From positions 1,736,001 to 1,800,000 of the forward strand of contig OZ251446.1 in the NCBI GenBank assembly GCA_965242495.1: a stretch of DNA of 64,000 bases. Direction: 5' to 3'. Under the pieces are notes generated by a model, which was not told the DNA's origin, did not search any database, and saw only the letters and a program-made list of their open reading frames with translations. This DNA is from CBDESN01 sp965242495. GTDB lineage: Bacteria > Pseudomonadota > Alphaproteobacteria > MPNO01. Below, one piece after another: positions 1 to 9,383 of this stretch. A program made the position numbers and the translations under genes. Every line of letters begins with the position of its first letter. The first letter of the stretch is position 1.

Positions 1-348
1 GTGCTCTCCAGCAGGGACCCGACCGCGCATGCCGAGGTCACGGCGATCCGCGCGGCCAGCGCGGCCCTCGACCGGTTCGACCTGTCGGATTGCGAGATCT
101 ACGTCAACGGGATGCCCTGCCCGATGTGCATGGCGGCGATCTACTGGGCGCGCATCGCCAAGCTCTACTACGCCTGCGAGCCGGAGGACGCCGAGGAGAT
201 CGGCTTCGACGACCAGGAGTTCTACCGCCAGCTGGGCAAACCGCTGGCCGAGCGCGCCCTCCCGGTCGAGCGCGTCGATTCCTGCCGCGAAGAGGCGCTG
301 CGCTGCTACCGCGCCTGGCTCGACAAGGGCGACCGGACGCCCTACTGA
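1..348 (+). CDS. guaD: Guanine deaminase-like nucleoside deaminase (5' end outside window)
   Basis: C-terminal 115 residues of a zinc-dependent cytidine/guanine deaminase-fold enzyme. The zinc-binding signatures are visible: a His-Ala-Glu triad (about residues 10-12 of the visible part) after Asp-Pro-Thr, and Pro-Cys-x2-Cys (C40, C43). The tail, with a conserved LYYAC segment and a C-terminal arm rich in charged and aromatic residues, resembles the short Bacillus-type guanine deaminase, which converts guanine to xanthine. The first codon is GTG, but homologues carry more sequence before the HAE motif, so the gene probably starts outside the window. The last 7 bases overlap tail-to-tail with the UbiD gene on the other strand. 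A related nucleoside or tRNA deaminase cannot be fully excluded. Confidence 0.8.
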   Translation: MLSSRDPTAHAEVTAIRAASAALDRFDLSDCEIYVNGMPCPMCMAAIYWARIAKLYYACEPEDAEEIGFDDQEFYRQLGKPLAERALPVERVDSCREEALRCYRAWLDKGDRTPY

Positions 349-1925
349 CCCGGCGGCCGGGCGGCGAAGGGCGAATCGGCGAGGCACAGCCGTCCGTCCG
401 CATCCTGCCAGAGGACGCCCTCCTCCTGGAGTCCGACGACGGCGCGCAGCACCGCCTGGAACGGCTCGCCGCGGAACCGCTCCGAGATCTCGGAGAAATA
501 GAGCGGTTCGGCGCCGATCGATTGGCGGATGGCGGCCGGCAGGTCGGCGACGCCCGCCGGCGCGGCGTTCCGGGAGAGATCGACGCAGTTGTCGAGCGAG
601 ACCTCGTCCATATGGGCATGGACGATGCGCCGGAACCGTTCGCGCGGGACGTCATCGGCGATGGTCGCGTCGATCCCCATCTTGGCCGCGGTCGGTATCC
701 GGCCGGGCGTCGGCGGGATGCTGGGATCGAGCGGCTTCGCGCGCGCGCCGGGGACGATGACCACGTCGCGGTCGGCCTGGACGCGGGTCGCCGCCGCCCA
801 TTCCAGCTGGGCCGGATCGTAGACGTCGATGTCGTCATCGACGACGATCACCTGCTTGACCAGACCGCCGGCTCCCGCCATCGCGGCCAGGATGGCGTTC
901 TTGCCGTCGCCCGCCTGCTTGCGGATCGAGATCGCGACGTGGAAGTAGCAGGACGCGGCGGGGGTGACGTTGACGGCGACTACGTCGATCCCCGCCTCCC
1001 GCAGCGCGCGGCGGTACTGAGCTTCCTGGATCGGCGGCAGCAGCCAGATCACCTCCCACGGCATGTGCAGGGCGTAATAGATCGGGTCCGTCCGCATCGA
1101 CACCGCCTTGACGCGGACATGGGGGTTCCAGTGCAGGTCGCCCATGACCTGGGTGAACTCGCCGAAGCGGCCCTCCGGCTTCGTCCAGCCGGTCGGCAAC
1201 AGCTCGGCCTCCAGGACGATCTCGGCGTCGGCGATGCAGGGCGCGTCGATGGTTTCGCACGGGGCCAGCGCCACCGGCTCGCCGCGCACCCCGCCGGCGA
1301 AGGCGAGCTCGTTGGTCCCGATCGGGGCCGAGATCGTGGCGCACATATTCTCGATCGGATGCGTGCCGATGCTGATCGACATCGGGATCGCGCGACCCTC
1401 GGCCAAGGCCGCCTCGGCGAACGCCCGCAAATTGTTGGGCGTCACCAGGTCGATGCCGGTGAGGTTCCGCTCCTTGATCTGATAGCGGTACACGCCGGCG
1501 TTGAGGCCGCCCTCGGGGTCGCGGACGATGGTGAGCCCGGCGGTGATCGTGGGCCCGCCGTCCTGCAAGGCCGACAGCGGTACCGGCAGCCGGCAGAGAT
1601 CGACGTCGTCGCCGGCGGCGAAGACGGCGCGCGCCGGGCCGGTCGGCAGCGTCTCGGGCGGGATCGGGTCGGCCATGCCGCGCACGAACCGGCCTTCGAT
1701 CTCGTCATAGGCGCAACCCAGGGCGAGAGCGAGACTCTCGCGTCCGTTCACGAGGCCCGAGGCCACCGGCATGTCGTAGCCGGCCACGTCGCGGAACAGC
1801 AGCGCCTTGTCCGACTGCGCGACCAAGGCCGGCAGATAGCGGATGTCCACCGCGCCGGCCACGTCGATCAGCCGGTCCCGCCGACGGAACTCGTCGAGCA
1901 TGTCGCGGAAGGTCCGGATCGTCAC
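342..1925 (-). CDS. UbiD-family prenylated-FMN decarboxylase
   Basis: A 527-residue protein of the UbiD family, which decarboxylates or carboxylates aromatic and alpha,beta-unsaturated acids using prenylated FMN. The family core is visible: the segment EGRFGEFTQ around residue 250 supplies the conserved Glu residues near the cofactor, followed by NPHVRVKAVSMR and a C-terminal region rich in DxDIDVYD-type acidic motifs. The start is a GTG whose last two bases overlap the TGA of the upstream VOC gene (GTGA), giving the normal N-terminus VTIRTFRDMLDEF. It is the last gene of a four-gene leftward operon with a ligase, so the likely substrate is an aromatic or unsaturated acid handled by that ligase. 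No UbiX prenyltransferase is in the window. The exact substrate is unknown. Confidence 0.88.
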   Translation of the reverse strand: MTIRTFRDMLDEFRRRDRLIDVAGAVDIRYLPALVAQSDKALLFRDVAGYDMPVASGLVNGRESLALALGCAYDEIEGRFVRGMADPIPPETLPTGPARAVFAAGDDVDLCRLPVPLSALQDGGPTITAGLTIVRDPEGGLNAGVYRYQIKERNLTGIDLVTPNNLRAFAEAALAEGRAIPMSISIGTHPIENMCATISAPIGTNELAFAGGVRGEPVALAPCETIDAPCIADAEIVLEAELLPTGWTKPEGRFGEFTQVMGDLHWNPHVRVKAVSMRTDPIYYALHMPWEVIWLLPPIQEAQYRRALREAGIDVVAVNVTPAASCYFHVAISIRKQAGDGKNAILAAMAGAGGLVKQVIVVDDDIDVYDPAQLEWAAATRVQADRDVVIVPGARAKPLDPSIPPTPGRIPTAAKMGIDATIADDVPRERFRRIVHAHMDEVSLDNCVDLSRNAAPAGVADLPAAIRQSIGAEPLYFSEISERFRGEPFQAVLRAVVGLQEEGVLWQDADGRLCLADSPFAARPPGQ

Positions 1926-2809
1926 CGCGTCGCCTCCGCGGTCGCGAAGACGCAGACCGCGCCGCCGCCGGCCGCCGCCGGGACCGAGATGCGGCTCGCC
2001 TCGCGCGCGAAGTCGACGCCGTTGTCGTCCAGCGCGCCGGCCGCCTGCTCGATCGAGCGGACGCCGAACGTGACCGCGGCGACGAACGGCAGGGCCGGCG
2101 CGCGGAGGCCTGCAATCTCGTCCGCGAGGTCGTCCGCGCCGATGAGCGCGAACCGGCCCGCCGGCAGGTCGAACCGGCGGACCGCGCCGCGCCGCGCCGC
2201 CTTGGCGCCGAGGATGCGCCCGTAGCGTTGGGCGGCCTCGTCCGGGTCGCGCACGCATAGCAGCAGCTCGTCCAGCGACAGCGCGCCGTTGGGATGGTCG
2301 AGATAGCGCGGCTGCCAGAGGCTGTCCGGCGTGTGATGCTGGATCAGGATCAGATGCCCCTCGCGCCCCTCCGCCGCGCTCACCCGCAGCAGGCTGAACC
2401 GCGCCGTCCCCGGCCCGTCGGGGAGGTCGACCGCCCGCTCCAGCGCCAGCACTCCCTCGACGCCGACGCCCCGCGCCCGCAGTCGCCGCTCCAAGGCGGC
2501 GACGTCGGGGCTGGCGAAGGCCATGACGTGCAGGCCTTCATACCGGTCGGCGAGGGCGGGGAAGGGACCGCAATACCGGTTCGGTTCGAAGATCCCGAGC
2601 AGTTCGAGATAGCCGCGGCGGAACATCGCGCAGCGGTTCCCCGTGCCCCAGGGCTCCGGCGTCGCGCCGGGTCGGGCCGCGCCGACATGGCGCGACAGCG
2701 GGGTGAGGCGGAATCCCATCCGTTCGTAAGCGGCGAAGATCTCCTGCGGCCGGCGCGAGACCAGCCCGGCATGGTCGAGGACGAGAGCCTCCGCTTCGCC
2801 TCCGGTCAC
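1922..2809 (-). CDS. VOC (glyoxalase-like) superfamily protein
   Basis: A 295-residue soluble protein with two consecutive vicinal-oxygen-chelate-like halves. The first begins LDHAGLVSRRPQEI with an early His, followed by a YLELLGIF strand. The second starts near residue 175 (LSLDELLLCVRDPDEA). Such proteins bind a metal and act as dioxygenases, isomerases or lyases; this one resembles the glyoxalase-like domain family of unassigned function. It starts with GTG, overlapping the ligase stop (GTGA), and ends with the same overlap into the UbiD gene, so the three products are probably made together. No metal-ligand set could be assigned with certainty, so the reaction is open. Confidence 0.75.
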   Translation of the reverse strand: MTGGEAEALVLDHAGLVSRRPQEIFAAYERMGFRLTPLSRHVGAARPGATPEPWGTGNRCAMFRRGYLELLGIFEPNRYCGPFPALADRYEGLHVMAFASPDVAALERRLRARGVGVEGVLALERAVDLPDGPGTARFSLLRVSAAEGREGHLILIQHHTPDSLWQPRYLDHPNGALSLDELLLCVRDPDEAAQRYGRILGAKAARRGAVRRFDLPAGRFALIGADDLADEIAGLRAPALPFVAAVTFGVRSIEQAAGALDDNGVDFAREASRISVPAAAGGGAVCVFATAEATR

Positions 2810-4323
2810 GAGGCCTCCCCGCCGTCCGCGAGTTCGGCGGCGCGGGCGATCAACGCCTTGCGGTCGAGCTTCCGCGCGCCGGTGACCGGCAGTTCGGCGA
2901 CGAAATGGACCCGCCGCGGATGCGCATAGGCCGGGCCGTTGGCGAGCGCGAACGCCTTGACCGCGGCCTCGCGCAGCCCCGCGCCGTCGCGTTCGACGAC
3001 GAAGGCGTGGGGCAGCTGGCCCTTGATCTCGTCGGCGACCGGGACCACCGCGGCCTGCTCGACGCCCTCCATCCGCTCCAGCATCGTCTCGACGGCGAGC
3101 GGATAGACGTTCTCGCCGGAGGTGACGAACATGTCGTCCTGGCGGCCGACGAAATAGTAATAGTCCCGGTCGTCCCGGCGCAGCACGTCGCCGGTATCGA
3201 GCCAGCCGCCATCGAGTCGTTCGGCGGTGGCCGCCGGTAGGTTGTGATAGCCCAGCATCACGCCCGGATTGCGAACCTGGAGCACGCCTTCGTCGGCGCT
3301 CGCCCCGCCGACCAGCCGGACTTCGGCGCCCGCCATGACGCAGCCGACCGAGTTGCGGGGCCGCGGCGAGCCGTCCGGGTGGGCGCAGAACATGATCGGC
3401 CCGCCTTCGGTCAGGCCGTAATCGTTCTCGATCACGACGCCAGGGAAGGTCTCGGCCAGCCGGTCGAAGAAGGAATCGGATCCCGGGGCCGAGCCGAAGC
3501 CGACATGGGTGACCGACGACAGATCGGTCGCGGCGAGCAGGTCGGTCCGGCGCAGCATGAGCGCGAACATCGTCGGCACGCCGGTCAGCAAGGTGCAGCG
3601 ATAGCGACCGATGGCGGCGATGTAGCGCTCTACGTCGAAGCGCGGCAGCAGGACCATCCGGCCGCCGGCGACGAACAGCAGCTTGGCCCATACCATCGCG
3701 TTCTTGTGGAACATCGGCGCGGAGACCAGCGCGGCGACGCGTTGGTCGAACCGGCGGAGCCGCGCCGCGGTCCGGCTCATCCAGTAGATCCCCCGATGGC
3801 CGAGCAGCACGCCCTTGGGCGCGCCCGTCGAGCCGGAGGTATAGGGTTGAAGTGCCACGGTGTCTTCGGCGGGGACGATCGCTTCGAACGGCCCCGGGCG
3901 CTGGAACGCGGCGTAGGCGTCTGGGCCGGCGCAGTCGAAATCGACCCGCCTCACGCCGTCGGGAACCAGCTCGCGATGCTCGGAATCGACGAAGGCGAGC
4001 CGCGCTCCGGCGTCCTCGAGGATATGGCGGACGGCATCGGGCGGCAGCCGGACGTTGACCTGGACCGGGGCAACGCCCGCGCGCATCGCGCCGAAGATCG
4101 CCTCGGCGTATTCCACCCGGTTGTGCGACAGGATCGCCGCCCGGTCGCCGAGCCCCAGGCCCGCTTGACGGAGACCGCCGGCCACCGCGTCGCAGGCCGC
4201 GTCCAGCGCGTCGTAGGTGATCTCGCGCGGCCGATCGGGGCGCGACAGATCGACCATGGCGACCCGGCCGCTCCCGACATGGGCCGCGAACAGCTTGCCC
4301 GCGTTCTCGACGTCGGCGCTCAC
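2806..4323 (-). CDS. Class I adenylate-forming acid-CoA ligase
   Basis: A 505-residue ANL-superfamily enzyme that adenylates a carboxylic acid and usually transfers it to CoA. It has the phosphate-binding loop YTSGSTGAPKG, the A5-type motif NDYGLTEGG, the hinge region LDTGDVLRRDDRDYYYFVGR, the QDDMFVTSGENVYP segment, and a C-terminal TGARKLDRK with the catalytic lysine. GTG start in a GTGA overlap with the upstream glycosyltransferase gene. The position ahead of VOC and UbiD genes suggests activation of a cyclic or aromatic acid that is later modified or decarboxylated. The substrate is not readable from the sequence. Confidence 0.88.
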   Translation of the reverse strand: MSADVENAGKLFAAHVGSGRVAMVDLSRPDRPREITYDALDAACDAVAGGLRQAGLGLGDRAAILSHNRVEYAEAIFGAMRAGVAPVQVNVRLPPDAVRHILEDAGARLAFVDSEHRELVPDGVRRVDFDCAGPDAYAAFQRPGPFEAIVPAEDTVALQPYTSGSTGAPKGVLLGHRGIYWMSRTAARLRRFDQRVAALVSAPMFHKNAMVWAKLLFVAGGRMVLLPRFDVERYIAAIGRYRCTLLTGVPTMFALMLRRTDLLAATDLSSVTHVGFGSAPGSDSFFDRLAETFPGVVIENDYGLTEGGPIMFCAHPDGSPRPRNSVGCVMAGAEVRLVGGASADEGVLQVRNPGVMLGYHNLPAATAERLDGGWLDTGDVLRRDDRDYYYFVGRQDDMFVTSGENVYPLAVETMLERMEGVEQAAVVPVADEIKGQLPHAFVVERDGAGLREAAVKAFALANGPAYAHPRRVHFVAELPVTGARKLDRKALIARAAELADGGEAS

Positions 4324-5558
4324 CGCAAACCGCCTTTGTCCTCGACGCCGCCGCGGGCGTCGGCGAGAGCCGTCCGGTAGATGTCGAGATAACGGTCCGC
4401 GAGACGGTCGGAGCGAAACCGTTCGCTGGCGGCGCGGCAGGCGTCGGCAAGCGTGGCCGCCGGCGGCGCGGCGGCCACGACGCGGGCGAGCGTCGACGCC
4501 AGCGCTCCCTTCTCGCCGGGCCGGTACAGCAGCCCGGTCTCCCCGTGCCGGACGATTTCCGGGTTGCCGCCGCAGTCGGAGGCCACGACCGGAACCCCGC
4601 AAGCATGCGCCTCCAGGATGACCCGCGGCAAGGGCTCGCGCCACAGCGAGGGGACCACCACCCAGTCGGCCTGCTCATAGATCCGGCGCGGCTCGACCCA
4701 GCCCAGCCAGTGGATGCCGGGCGCGTCGTACCGACTCTTCAAGCGCGAGACGTAGTCGTCCTTGCCGTCCCCCGCGATCAGCAGCGCCCATTTGCCGGCC
4801 GGCAGAAGGCGCGTCGCTTCGAGCAATTGTTCGATGCCCTTTTCGGGCGCCACGCGCCCGAGAAAGGCGAGGGTCACCTCCCTCCCGGGGCGGGGCCGGG
4901 CGGGTTCGGCCGGGCCGCCCTCCACGCGAATCCAGGGCGCATTGTAGACGACCGTCCGTTGCGAGGCGGGCGCGAAGTAGCCGGCGCGCACATGGCGGTC
5001 GAGGATGTCGCGGCTGTTGCCCACGACGGCATCCACGGATCTCGACAACAGGCGGGCGCCCAGGGCGAACGGGGCGCACTCCCGACAGGTTTTTTCGCAG
5101 TTCCGCCCGTTTCGGTAGCGCGCGGAAAAGGGGCACATGAGGAAGTGGTCCCGCAAGGTGTGTACGACCGGCAGGGAGCGGGCCTTCGCCGCCCGCCAGA
5201 CCTGGAGGCCGAGGCCGCTCAGGTTGTTGGTGTGGACGAGGTCCGGCCGCGTCCCGTCGAGCGCGCCCGCGACGCCGCCCGCCATCCGCGGGTTGACCGC
5301 GTCGCGCGCATGATACAGCCACATTTTCCAGCGTCCGCGGTCCTTGCCGTCGAACGGCCAGAAGAAGTTCCGCGCCGCCAGATAATGCACGCGGACGCCG
5401 TCCACCCGGTCCGTCCGTCTCGCGGAGTCGGGGCTCAGCGTGACGATTTCCGGCTCCGCGCCGCGTTCCGCCAGGGCGTCGGCGAGGATCTTGACCGATT
5501 TCTCGGCGCCGCCGGAGACGTAAGGGTGGTACTTCTCGTTGAGGATGGCGACCTTCAT
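4320..5558 (-). CDS. GT4-family glycosyltransferase
   Basis: A 412-residue retaining GT-B glycosyltransferase. The N-terminal Rossmann domain opens with NEKYHPYVSGGAEKSV, the acceptor-side glycine-rich loop. The C-terminal domain has FLGRVAPEKGIEQLLEA and the nucleotide-sugar motif LPRVILEAHACGVPVVAS with its paired Glu. A four-cysteine patch, CPFSARYRNGRNC followed by CRECAP near residue 160-185, is seen in a subset of these enzymes. The ATG is clear. The gene is the first of a leftward operon and reads into the ligase through a GTGA overlap, and it diverges from the quinone oxidoreductase gene 141 bases away. Linkage with a ligase and a decarboxylase is unusual for a cell-surface transferase and hints at glycosylation of a small molecule. 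Confidence 0.88.
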   Translation of the reverse strand: MKVAILNEKYHPYVSGGAEKSVKILADALAERGAEPEIVTLSPDSARRTDRVDGVRVHYLAARNFFWPFDGKDRGRWKMWLYHARDAVNPRMAGGVAGALDGTRPDLVHTNNLSGLGLQVWRAAKARSLPVVHTLRDHFLMCPFSARYRNGRNCEKTCRECAPFALGARLLSRSVDAVVGNSRDILDRHVRAGYFAPASQRTVVYNAPWIRVEGGPAEPARPRPGREVTLAFLGRVAPEKGIEQLLEATRLLPAGKWALLIAGDGKDDYVSRLKSRYDAPGIHWLGWVEPRRIYEQADWVVVPSLWREPLPRVILEAHACGVPVVASDCGGNPEIVRHGETGLLYRPGEKGALASTLARVVAAAPPAATLADACRAASERFRSDRLADRYLDIYRTALADARGGVEDKGGLR

Positions 5559-5699
5559 CGCCGCGCTTCTCCCGGCCCGGGCCGTGTTCGACCGGGCGGG
5601 CGAATCGCCGCCGCCCCTGTCCCGGCGCGGCATTGTCGCATAGACTGCCTCCGGGCGGGAACGGCGCTTCCGTCCGCAATCCGGCGGGAGGGGCTCGGC

Positions 5700-6683
5700 G
5701 TGCGGGCATTCGTGTTGCGAGCGCATGGCGGGATCGACGAATACGATCTGGTCGAGGATTGGCCCGAGCCGGCCGCCGGACCCGGCGAGGCGCTGGTCGA
5801 GGTCAAGGCGGTCGGCCTCAACTATCTCGACATATTCGTCCGCCGCGGCATGCCGGGGTTGCCCGTGCGGATGCCGCGCATCCCCGGCGGCGACATTGCC
5901 GGCATCGTGCGCGACGTGGGCGAGGGCGCACCGCGCGCCCTGGTCGGCCGCCGGGTTCTCGTCGATCCGATGCTCGAACGAAGCGGCGTCCTGGGCGAGC
6001 ACGCCGACGGCGGGCTGTGCGAATACATCGCGTTCGCCGCGGACAACATGATCCCGTTGCCGGATGCGGTCTCGTTCGAGCAGGCCGCGGCGCTCCCCGT
6101 CGCTTACGGCACGGCGCACCGGATGATGCTGGCCCGCGCGCGCGTCCGGGCGGGCGAGCTGTGCCTGATCCTGGGCGCGTCCGGCGGCGTCGGGACCTGC
6201 TGCGTGCAGATCGCCAAGGCCGAGGGCGCGCAGGTGATCGCCTGCGCCAGCAGCCCCGACAAGCTGGAGAAGCTCCGCGCCCTCGGCGCCGACCACCTCG
6301 TCAACTACGCGGAGGAGGATTTCTCGCGCCGCGCCTGGGAGATTTCCGGCAAGAAGGGGGTCGACCTGATCGTCAACTACACCGGCGGCGACACTTGGCG
6401 GGCCTCGCTGCGGACGGTCCGCCAGGACGGCCGCATCGTCTGTTGCGGCGCCACGGCGGGCTTCGAGCCGCAGACCGATCTCCGCTATCTGTGGCGGCGC
6501 GAAGCCCACATTATCGGCGCCAACGGCTGGACCCGCGACGATCTCGACCGGTTGGTCGCCAAGGTCGCCGACCGATCGATCGAGCCGGTCATCGACCGGG
6601 TGGCGCCGATGGATCAGGCCTGGGAGGCGATGCGCGCCCTCGAAGCCCGCGAGACCTTCGGCAAGGTCATCGTCAGGCCGTGA
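5700..6683 (+). CDS. Zinc-type/quinone oxidoreductase (MDR superfamily)
   Basis: A 327-residue medium-chain reductase. The N-terminal GroES-like domain has VGLNYLDIFVRRG and a GGDIAGIV segment. The C-terminal Rossmann domain has LGASGGVGTCCVQIAK, the NADPH-binding glycine motif, and ends in an ETFGKVIV segment typical of quinone oxidoreductases and crotonyl-CoA reductase relatives. No catalytic-zinc Cys/His set is evident, which favours the quinone oxidoreductase branch. The GTG start is chosen because a GGGAGGGG ribosome-binding site lies about 7 bases upstream and the protein then begins VRAFVLRAHGG, as usual for the family. It is divergent from the glycosyltransferase operon and convergent with the hydratase gene. 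Confidence 0.85.
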   Translation: MRAFVLRAHGGIDEYDLVEDWPEPAAGPGEALVEVKAVGLNYLDIFVRRGMPGLPVRMPRIPGGDIAGIVRDVGEGAPRALVGRRVLVDPMLERSGVLGEHADGGLCEYIAFAADNMIPLPDAVSFEQAAALPVAYGTAHRMMLARARVRAGELCLILGASGGVGTCCVQIAKAEGAQVIACASSPDKLEKLRALGADHLVNYAEEDFSRRAWEISGKKGVDLIVNYTGGDTWRASLRTVRQDGRIVCCGATAGFEPQTDLRYLWRREAHIIGANGWTRDDLDRLVAKVADRSIEPVIDRVAPMDQAWEAMRALEARETFGKVIVRP

Positions 6684-6702
6684 CGCCCGCGCACGGGACC
6701 GG

Positions 6703-7509
6703 CTACCCCGGTTCCTGCGGCGCCGCCCAGGGCGGCGGGCGGCGGTCGAGAAAAGCGCCGATGCCGACGCGCGCCGCTTCGGAGGTTCGCGCCCGGACGT
6801 TGGCTTGCAGGCTATGCGCGAACGACCCGGCGGCCGGGGCCGCTCCCAGCCCGGCGAGCAGTCGCTTGGTCTCCGCCAAGGCGTCGGGCGAGGCGGCGAG
6901 CATCAGCTCGGCATGGGCGGCGACGCGGCGGTCGAGATCGTCCTCGTCCCCGGCGATCTCGTGGACGAGGCCGGCTTGCAACGCCGCCGGGGCCTCGATC
7001 GCGACCGCGCTCATGGCCAGATAGCGGAGCCAGCCGGGCCCGACCTTGGACAGCAGGAACGGCCCGACGACCCCCGGCGCCAGGCCGAGCCGGACTTCCG
7101 ACAGGCAGAACCGCGTCGAGACATGGGCGACGGCGACGTCGCAGCAGGCGACGATGCCGAGCCCGCCGGCCATGGCGGCCCCGTGGACCCGCGCCGCCAC
7201 CGGTTTGGGGCAGTCCACGATCGCGCGGTACATGGTCTGAAGCCGGCGCGAGTCGCGGGCGACCCGTTCGGCGTCGTGTCCTTCGACGTCGCGCATCCAG
7301 TGCAGGTCGGCGCCGGCGCAGAAGACCTTGCCCGCCCCCCGGACGACCACGCCGCGTATCCCGCCGTCGCCGCGGAAGGCGCCGAACGCATCGGTGATCT
7401 CGCCGATCATCGCCGCATCGATCGCGTTGCGCGCCTCGGGGCGGTCGAGCGTGACGGCGGCGATGCCGCGCCGGTCGCGCTCGACCGAGATCGTGCGGTA
7501 GCCTGGCAT
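6703..7509 (-). CDS. Enoyl-CoA hydratase/isomerase, methylglutaconyl-CoA hydratase-like
   Basis: A 268-residue crotonase-fold protein. The oxyanion-hole segments are FCAGADLHWMRD (about residues 64-75) and HGAAMAGGLGIVACCD (about 108-123), followed by FCLSEVRLGLAPGVVGPF, which carries the catalytic-type Glu. FCAGADLxWM with FCLSEVRLGL is the pattern I associate with methylglutaconyl-CoA hydratase of leucine breakdown, but general enoyl-CoA hydratases share the core. Only 21 bases separate its ATG from the stop of the acyl-CoA ligase gene on the same strand, so the two are likely co-transcribed for CoA-thioester catabolism. Confidence 0.85.
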   Translation of the reverse strand: MPGYRTISVERDRRGIAAVTLDRPEARNAIDAAMIGEITDAFGAFRGDGGIRGVVVRGAGKVFCAGADLHWMRDVEGHDAERVARDSRRLQTMYRAIVDCPKPVAARVHGAAMAGGLGIVACCDVAVAHVSTRFCLSEVRLGLAPGVVGPFLLSKVGPGWLRYLAMSAVAIEAPAALQAGLVHEIAGDEDDLDRRVAAHAELMLAASPDALAETKRLLAGLGAAPAAGSFAHSLQANVRARTSEAARVGIGAFLDRRPPPWAAPQEPG

Positions 7510-7530
7510 GTCGGGCTCCTCGTTCGCAGG

Positions 7531-9132
7531 TCAGCCGGGGAGCCGGAGCCGGCTCTTGATGACCTTGCGCGTCGGCGTGAGCGGCATTTCTTCGACCAGC
7601 TCCAGCCGCTCCGGCCATTTGACCTTGGCGATGCCCTGCTCGGCCAGCCAGTCGGTCAGTGCGCCGAGTTCGAGCGAAGCGCCGGGCCGCGCGACGGCGA
7701 AGCAGCACGCCCGTTCGCCCAGCACCGGATCGGGCATCGGCACGATCGCCGACTGGACGACGTCCGGATGGCGGTCGATCGCCGCCTCGACGTCGGCCGG
7801 GTTCATCTTCACGCCGCCGCGGTTGATGATGTCCTTGTTGCGTCCGGTGATCGAGACGAACCCGTCGCGGTCGCACACGGCCAGGTCGCCGGTGCGGAAC
7901 CAGCCGTCGTCGGTGAAGGATTCGGCGGTCGCGGCGTCGTTGCCGTCATAGCCGTCGAAGACCGAGCAGCCGCGCAGCTGGAGCTCGCCCTCGACGCCGG
8001 CGGCCAGGGGCTCGCCGTCGTCGCCGCAGATGCGCGCCTCGTTGCCCCGGCTCGGCCGGCCGCAGGATCGGGCCGCGCGCGCGCGCGACTCTTCGGGCCG
8101 GGTGAACATGCCGCACTGTGTCTCGGTCATGCCCCAGAGCTGGCCGACCACGCCGTTCTCCAGACGGCTCTGGAGCCGCCGATAGAGATCCGGCGGGGCC
8201 ATGCTGCCGGAGACGACGGCGAAGCGGATCGAGGCGAGCCTGTCGGCTTCCAGCAGCCCGGCTGCGTCGCAGGCCGCGACATGCGCCGGGGCGACGAACA
8301 GGTGGGTCGGCCTGCCCGCGGCGATGGTCTCGACCAGGGCCGTCGGCGAGAAGACCGGCAGCAGCAGATTCGCGCACCCCGCATACAGGGTGAGGTGGAA
8401 GGCGTAGAGCCCCAGCAGGTGGGTATAGGGCGCGGCCGACAACATGGTCGAATCTGCGTCCATCCGTTTCTCGACACGATTGATTCGCGCGTTCGAGAGG
8501 AACCACCGATAGGGCGCCTTCACCGCCTTGGGACTCGCCGACGTGCCCGAGGTGAACAGCAACAGGAACGGGTCGTCCGCGGCAGGCGCGGCCGGGAGCG
8601 CGGCGCCCGCGCCCATGTCGCCGAGCCGGTCGAACGGGATTGCGCCTTCGGGCGCATCCGCGCCGACCGCGACGACGTGCTCGAGAGTCGCCAGCTCGTC
8701 CGTCAGAGCGATCATCGACGCCGCCGGCCGCGCCTCCCCCGCGGCGGTTTGGCAGATCACGGCCCGGCTGCCCGCATGGCGCATGAGTCCGCGCGCCTCG
8801 CCAGGCCCGTAGGCCATGTGAATGGGGTTCATGACCGCGCCGAGTTGGGTCACGGCGAGGTAGGCGATCAGGAATTCGGGGAGGTTGGGAAGCTGGACCG
8901 ACACCACATGGCCCTTGCCGACGCCGAGCGCGGACAGCCCGCGGGCGATCTCGCCGACCCGTTGGGCGAGCGCGTCGTAGGTCAGGGCGCCGCCGGTCCC
9001 GACGATCGCCGGCCGGCCGGCCCGTTCGACCGCAAGCCGGTCGAGCAGGCTGACCAGCGTATCGTCGTTCCACCACCCCTCGCGGCGGTAGCGTTCGGCG
9101 CGGTTCCCGCCGGGATTCGCCGTTCGGCTCAT
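7531..9132 (-). CDS. Acyl-CoA synthetase (AMP-dependent ligase)
   Basis: A 533-residue ANL-superfamily ligase. Motifs in order: LFTSGTSASPKAVK (phosphate loop), WGMTETQCGMF, GWFRTGDLAVCDRDGF, ITGRNKDIINRGGVKMNP, and the C-terminal PLTPTRKVIKSRL with the catalytic lysine. The layout matches the medium-chain or cyclohexanecarboxylate-type acyl-CoA ligases. It is upstream of the hydratase gene with a 21-base gap. On the other side lies a 251-base divergent spacer before the molybdenum hydroxylase genes, in which I see no further gene. The substrate chain is not determinable by eye. Confidence 0.87.
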   Translation of the reverse strand: MSRTANPGGNRAERYRREGWWNDDTLVSLLDRLAVERAGRPAIVGTGGALTYDALAQRVGEIARGLSALGVGKGHVVSVQLPNLPEFLIAYLAVTQLGAVMNPIHMAYGPGEARGLMRHAGSRAVICQTAAGEARPAASMIALTDELATLEHVVAVGADAPEGAIPFDRLGDMGAGAALPAAPAADDPFLLLFTSGTSASPKAVKAPYRWFLSNARINRVEKRMDADSTMLSAAPYTHLLGLYAFHLTLYAGCANLLLPVFSPTALVETIAAGRPTHLFVAPAHVAACDAAGLLEADRLASIRFAVVSGSMAPPDLYRRLQSRLENGVVGQLWGMTETQCGMFTRPEESRARAARSCGRPSRGNEARICGDDGEPLAAGVEGELQLRGCSVFDGYDGNDAATAESFTDDGWFRTGDLAVCDRDGFVSITGRNKDIINRGGVKMNPADVEAAIDRHPDVVQSAIVPMPDPVLGERACCFAVARPGASLELGALTDWLAEQGIAKVKWPERLELVEEMPLTPTRKVIKSRLRLPG

Positions 9133-9383
9133 CGGCTCGTCTCGCCCTTCGCGGTCCGCGATCGTCGCAGCGAATCATGGCCGGGATCGCCCCGGCGTTC
9201 AAGGAGCCGTCCACTTCCCGCCGCCGCGGCGGGACCGAAACGGCCGACCCTTTCAGTAGGTATCCAGTCGATTCCGATCGTTATCGACGGATCGTCCGAA
9301 CGCGGGGCGTATGGTCTTCCGCGAAACCGCCCTCCGCCCAATCTTCGCTGGCGAGCGAAGGCCGGGAAACCTACGATGAGCGC

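Noticed and set aside
9177..9383. N-terminal extension of the CoxS-type subunit starting at 9177
   Set aside because: The added 69 residues are low-complexity and unlike any family member; the ATG at 9384 gives the standard start.
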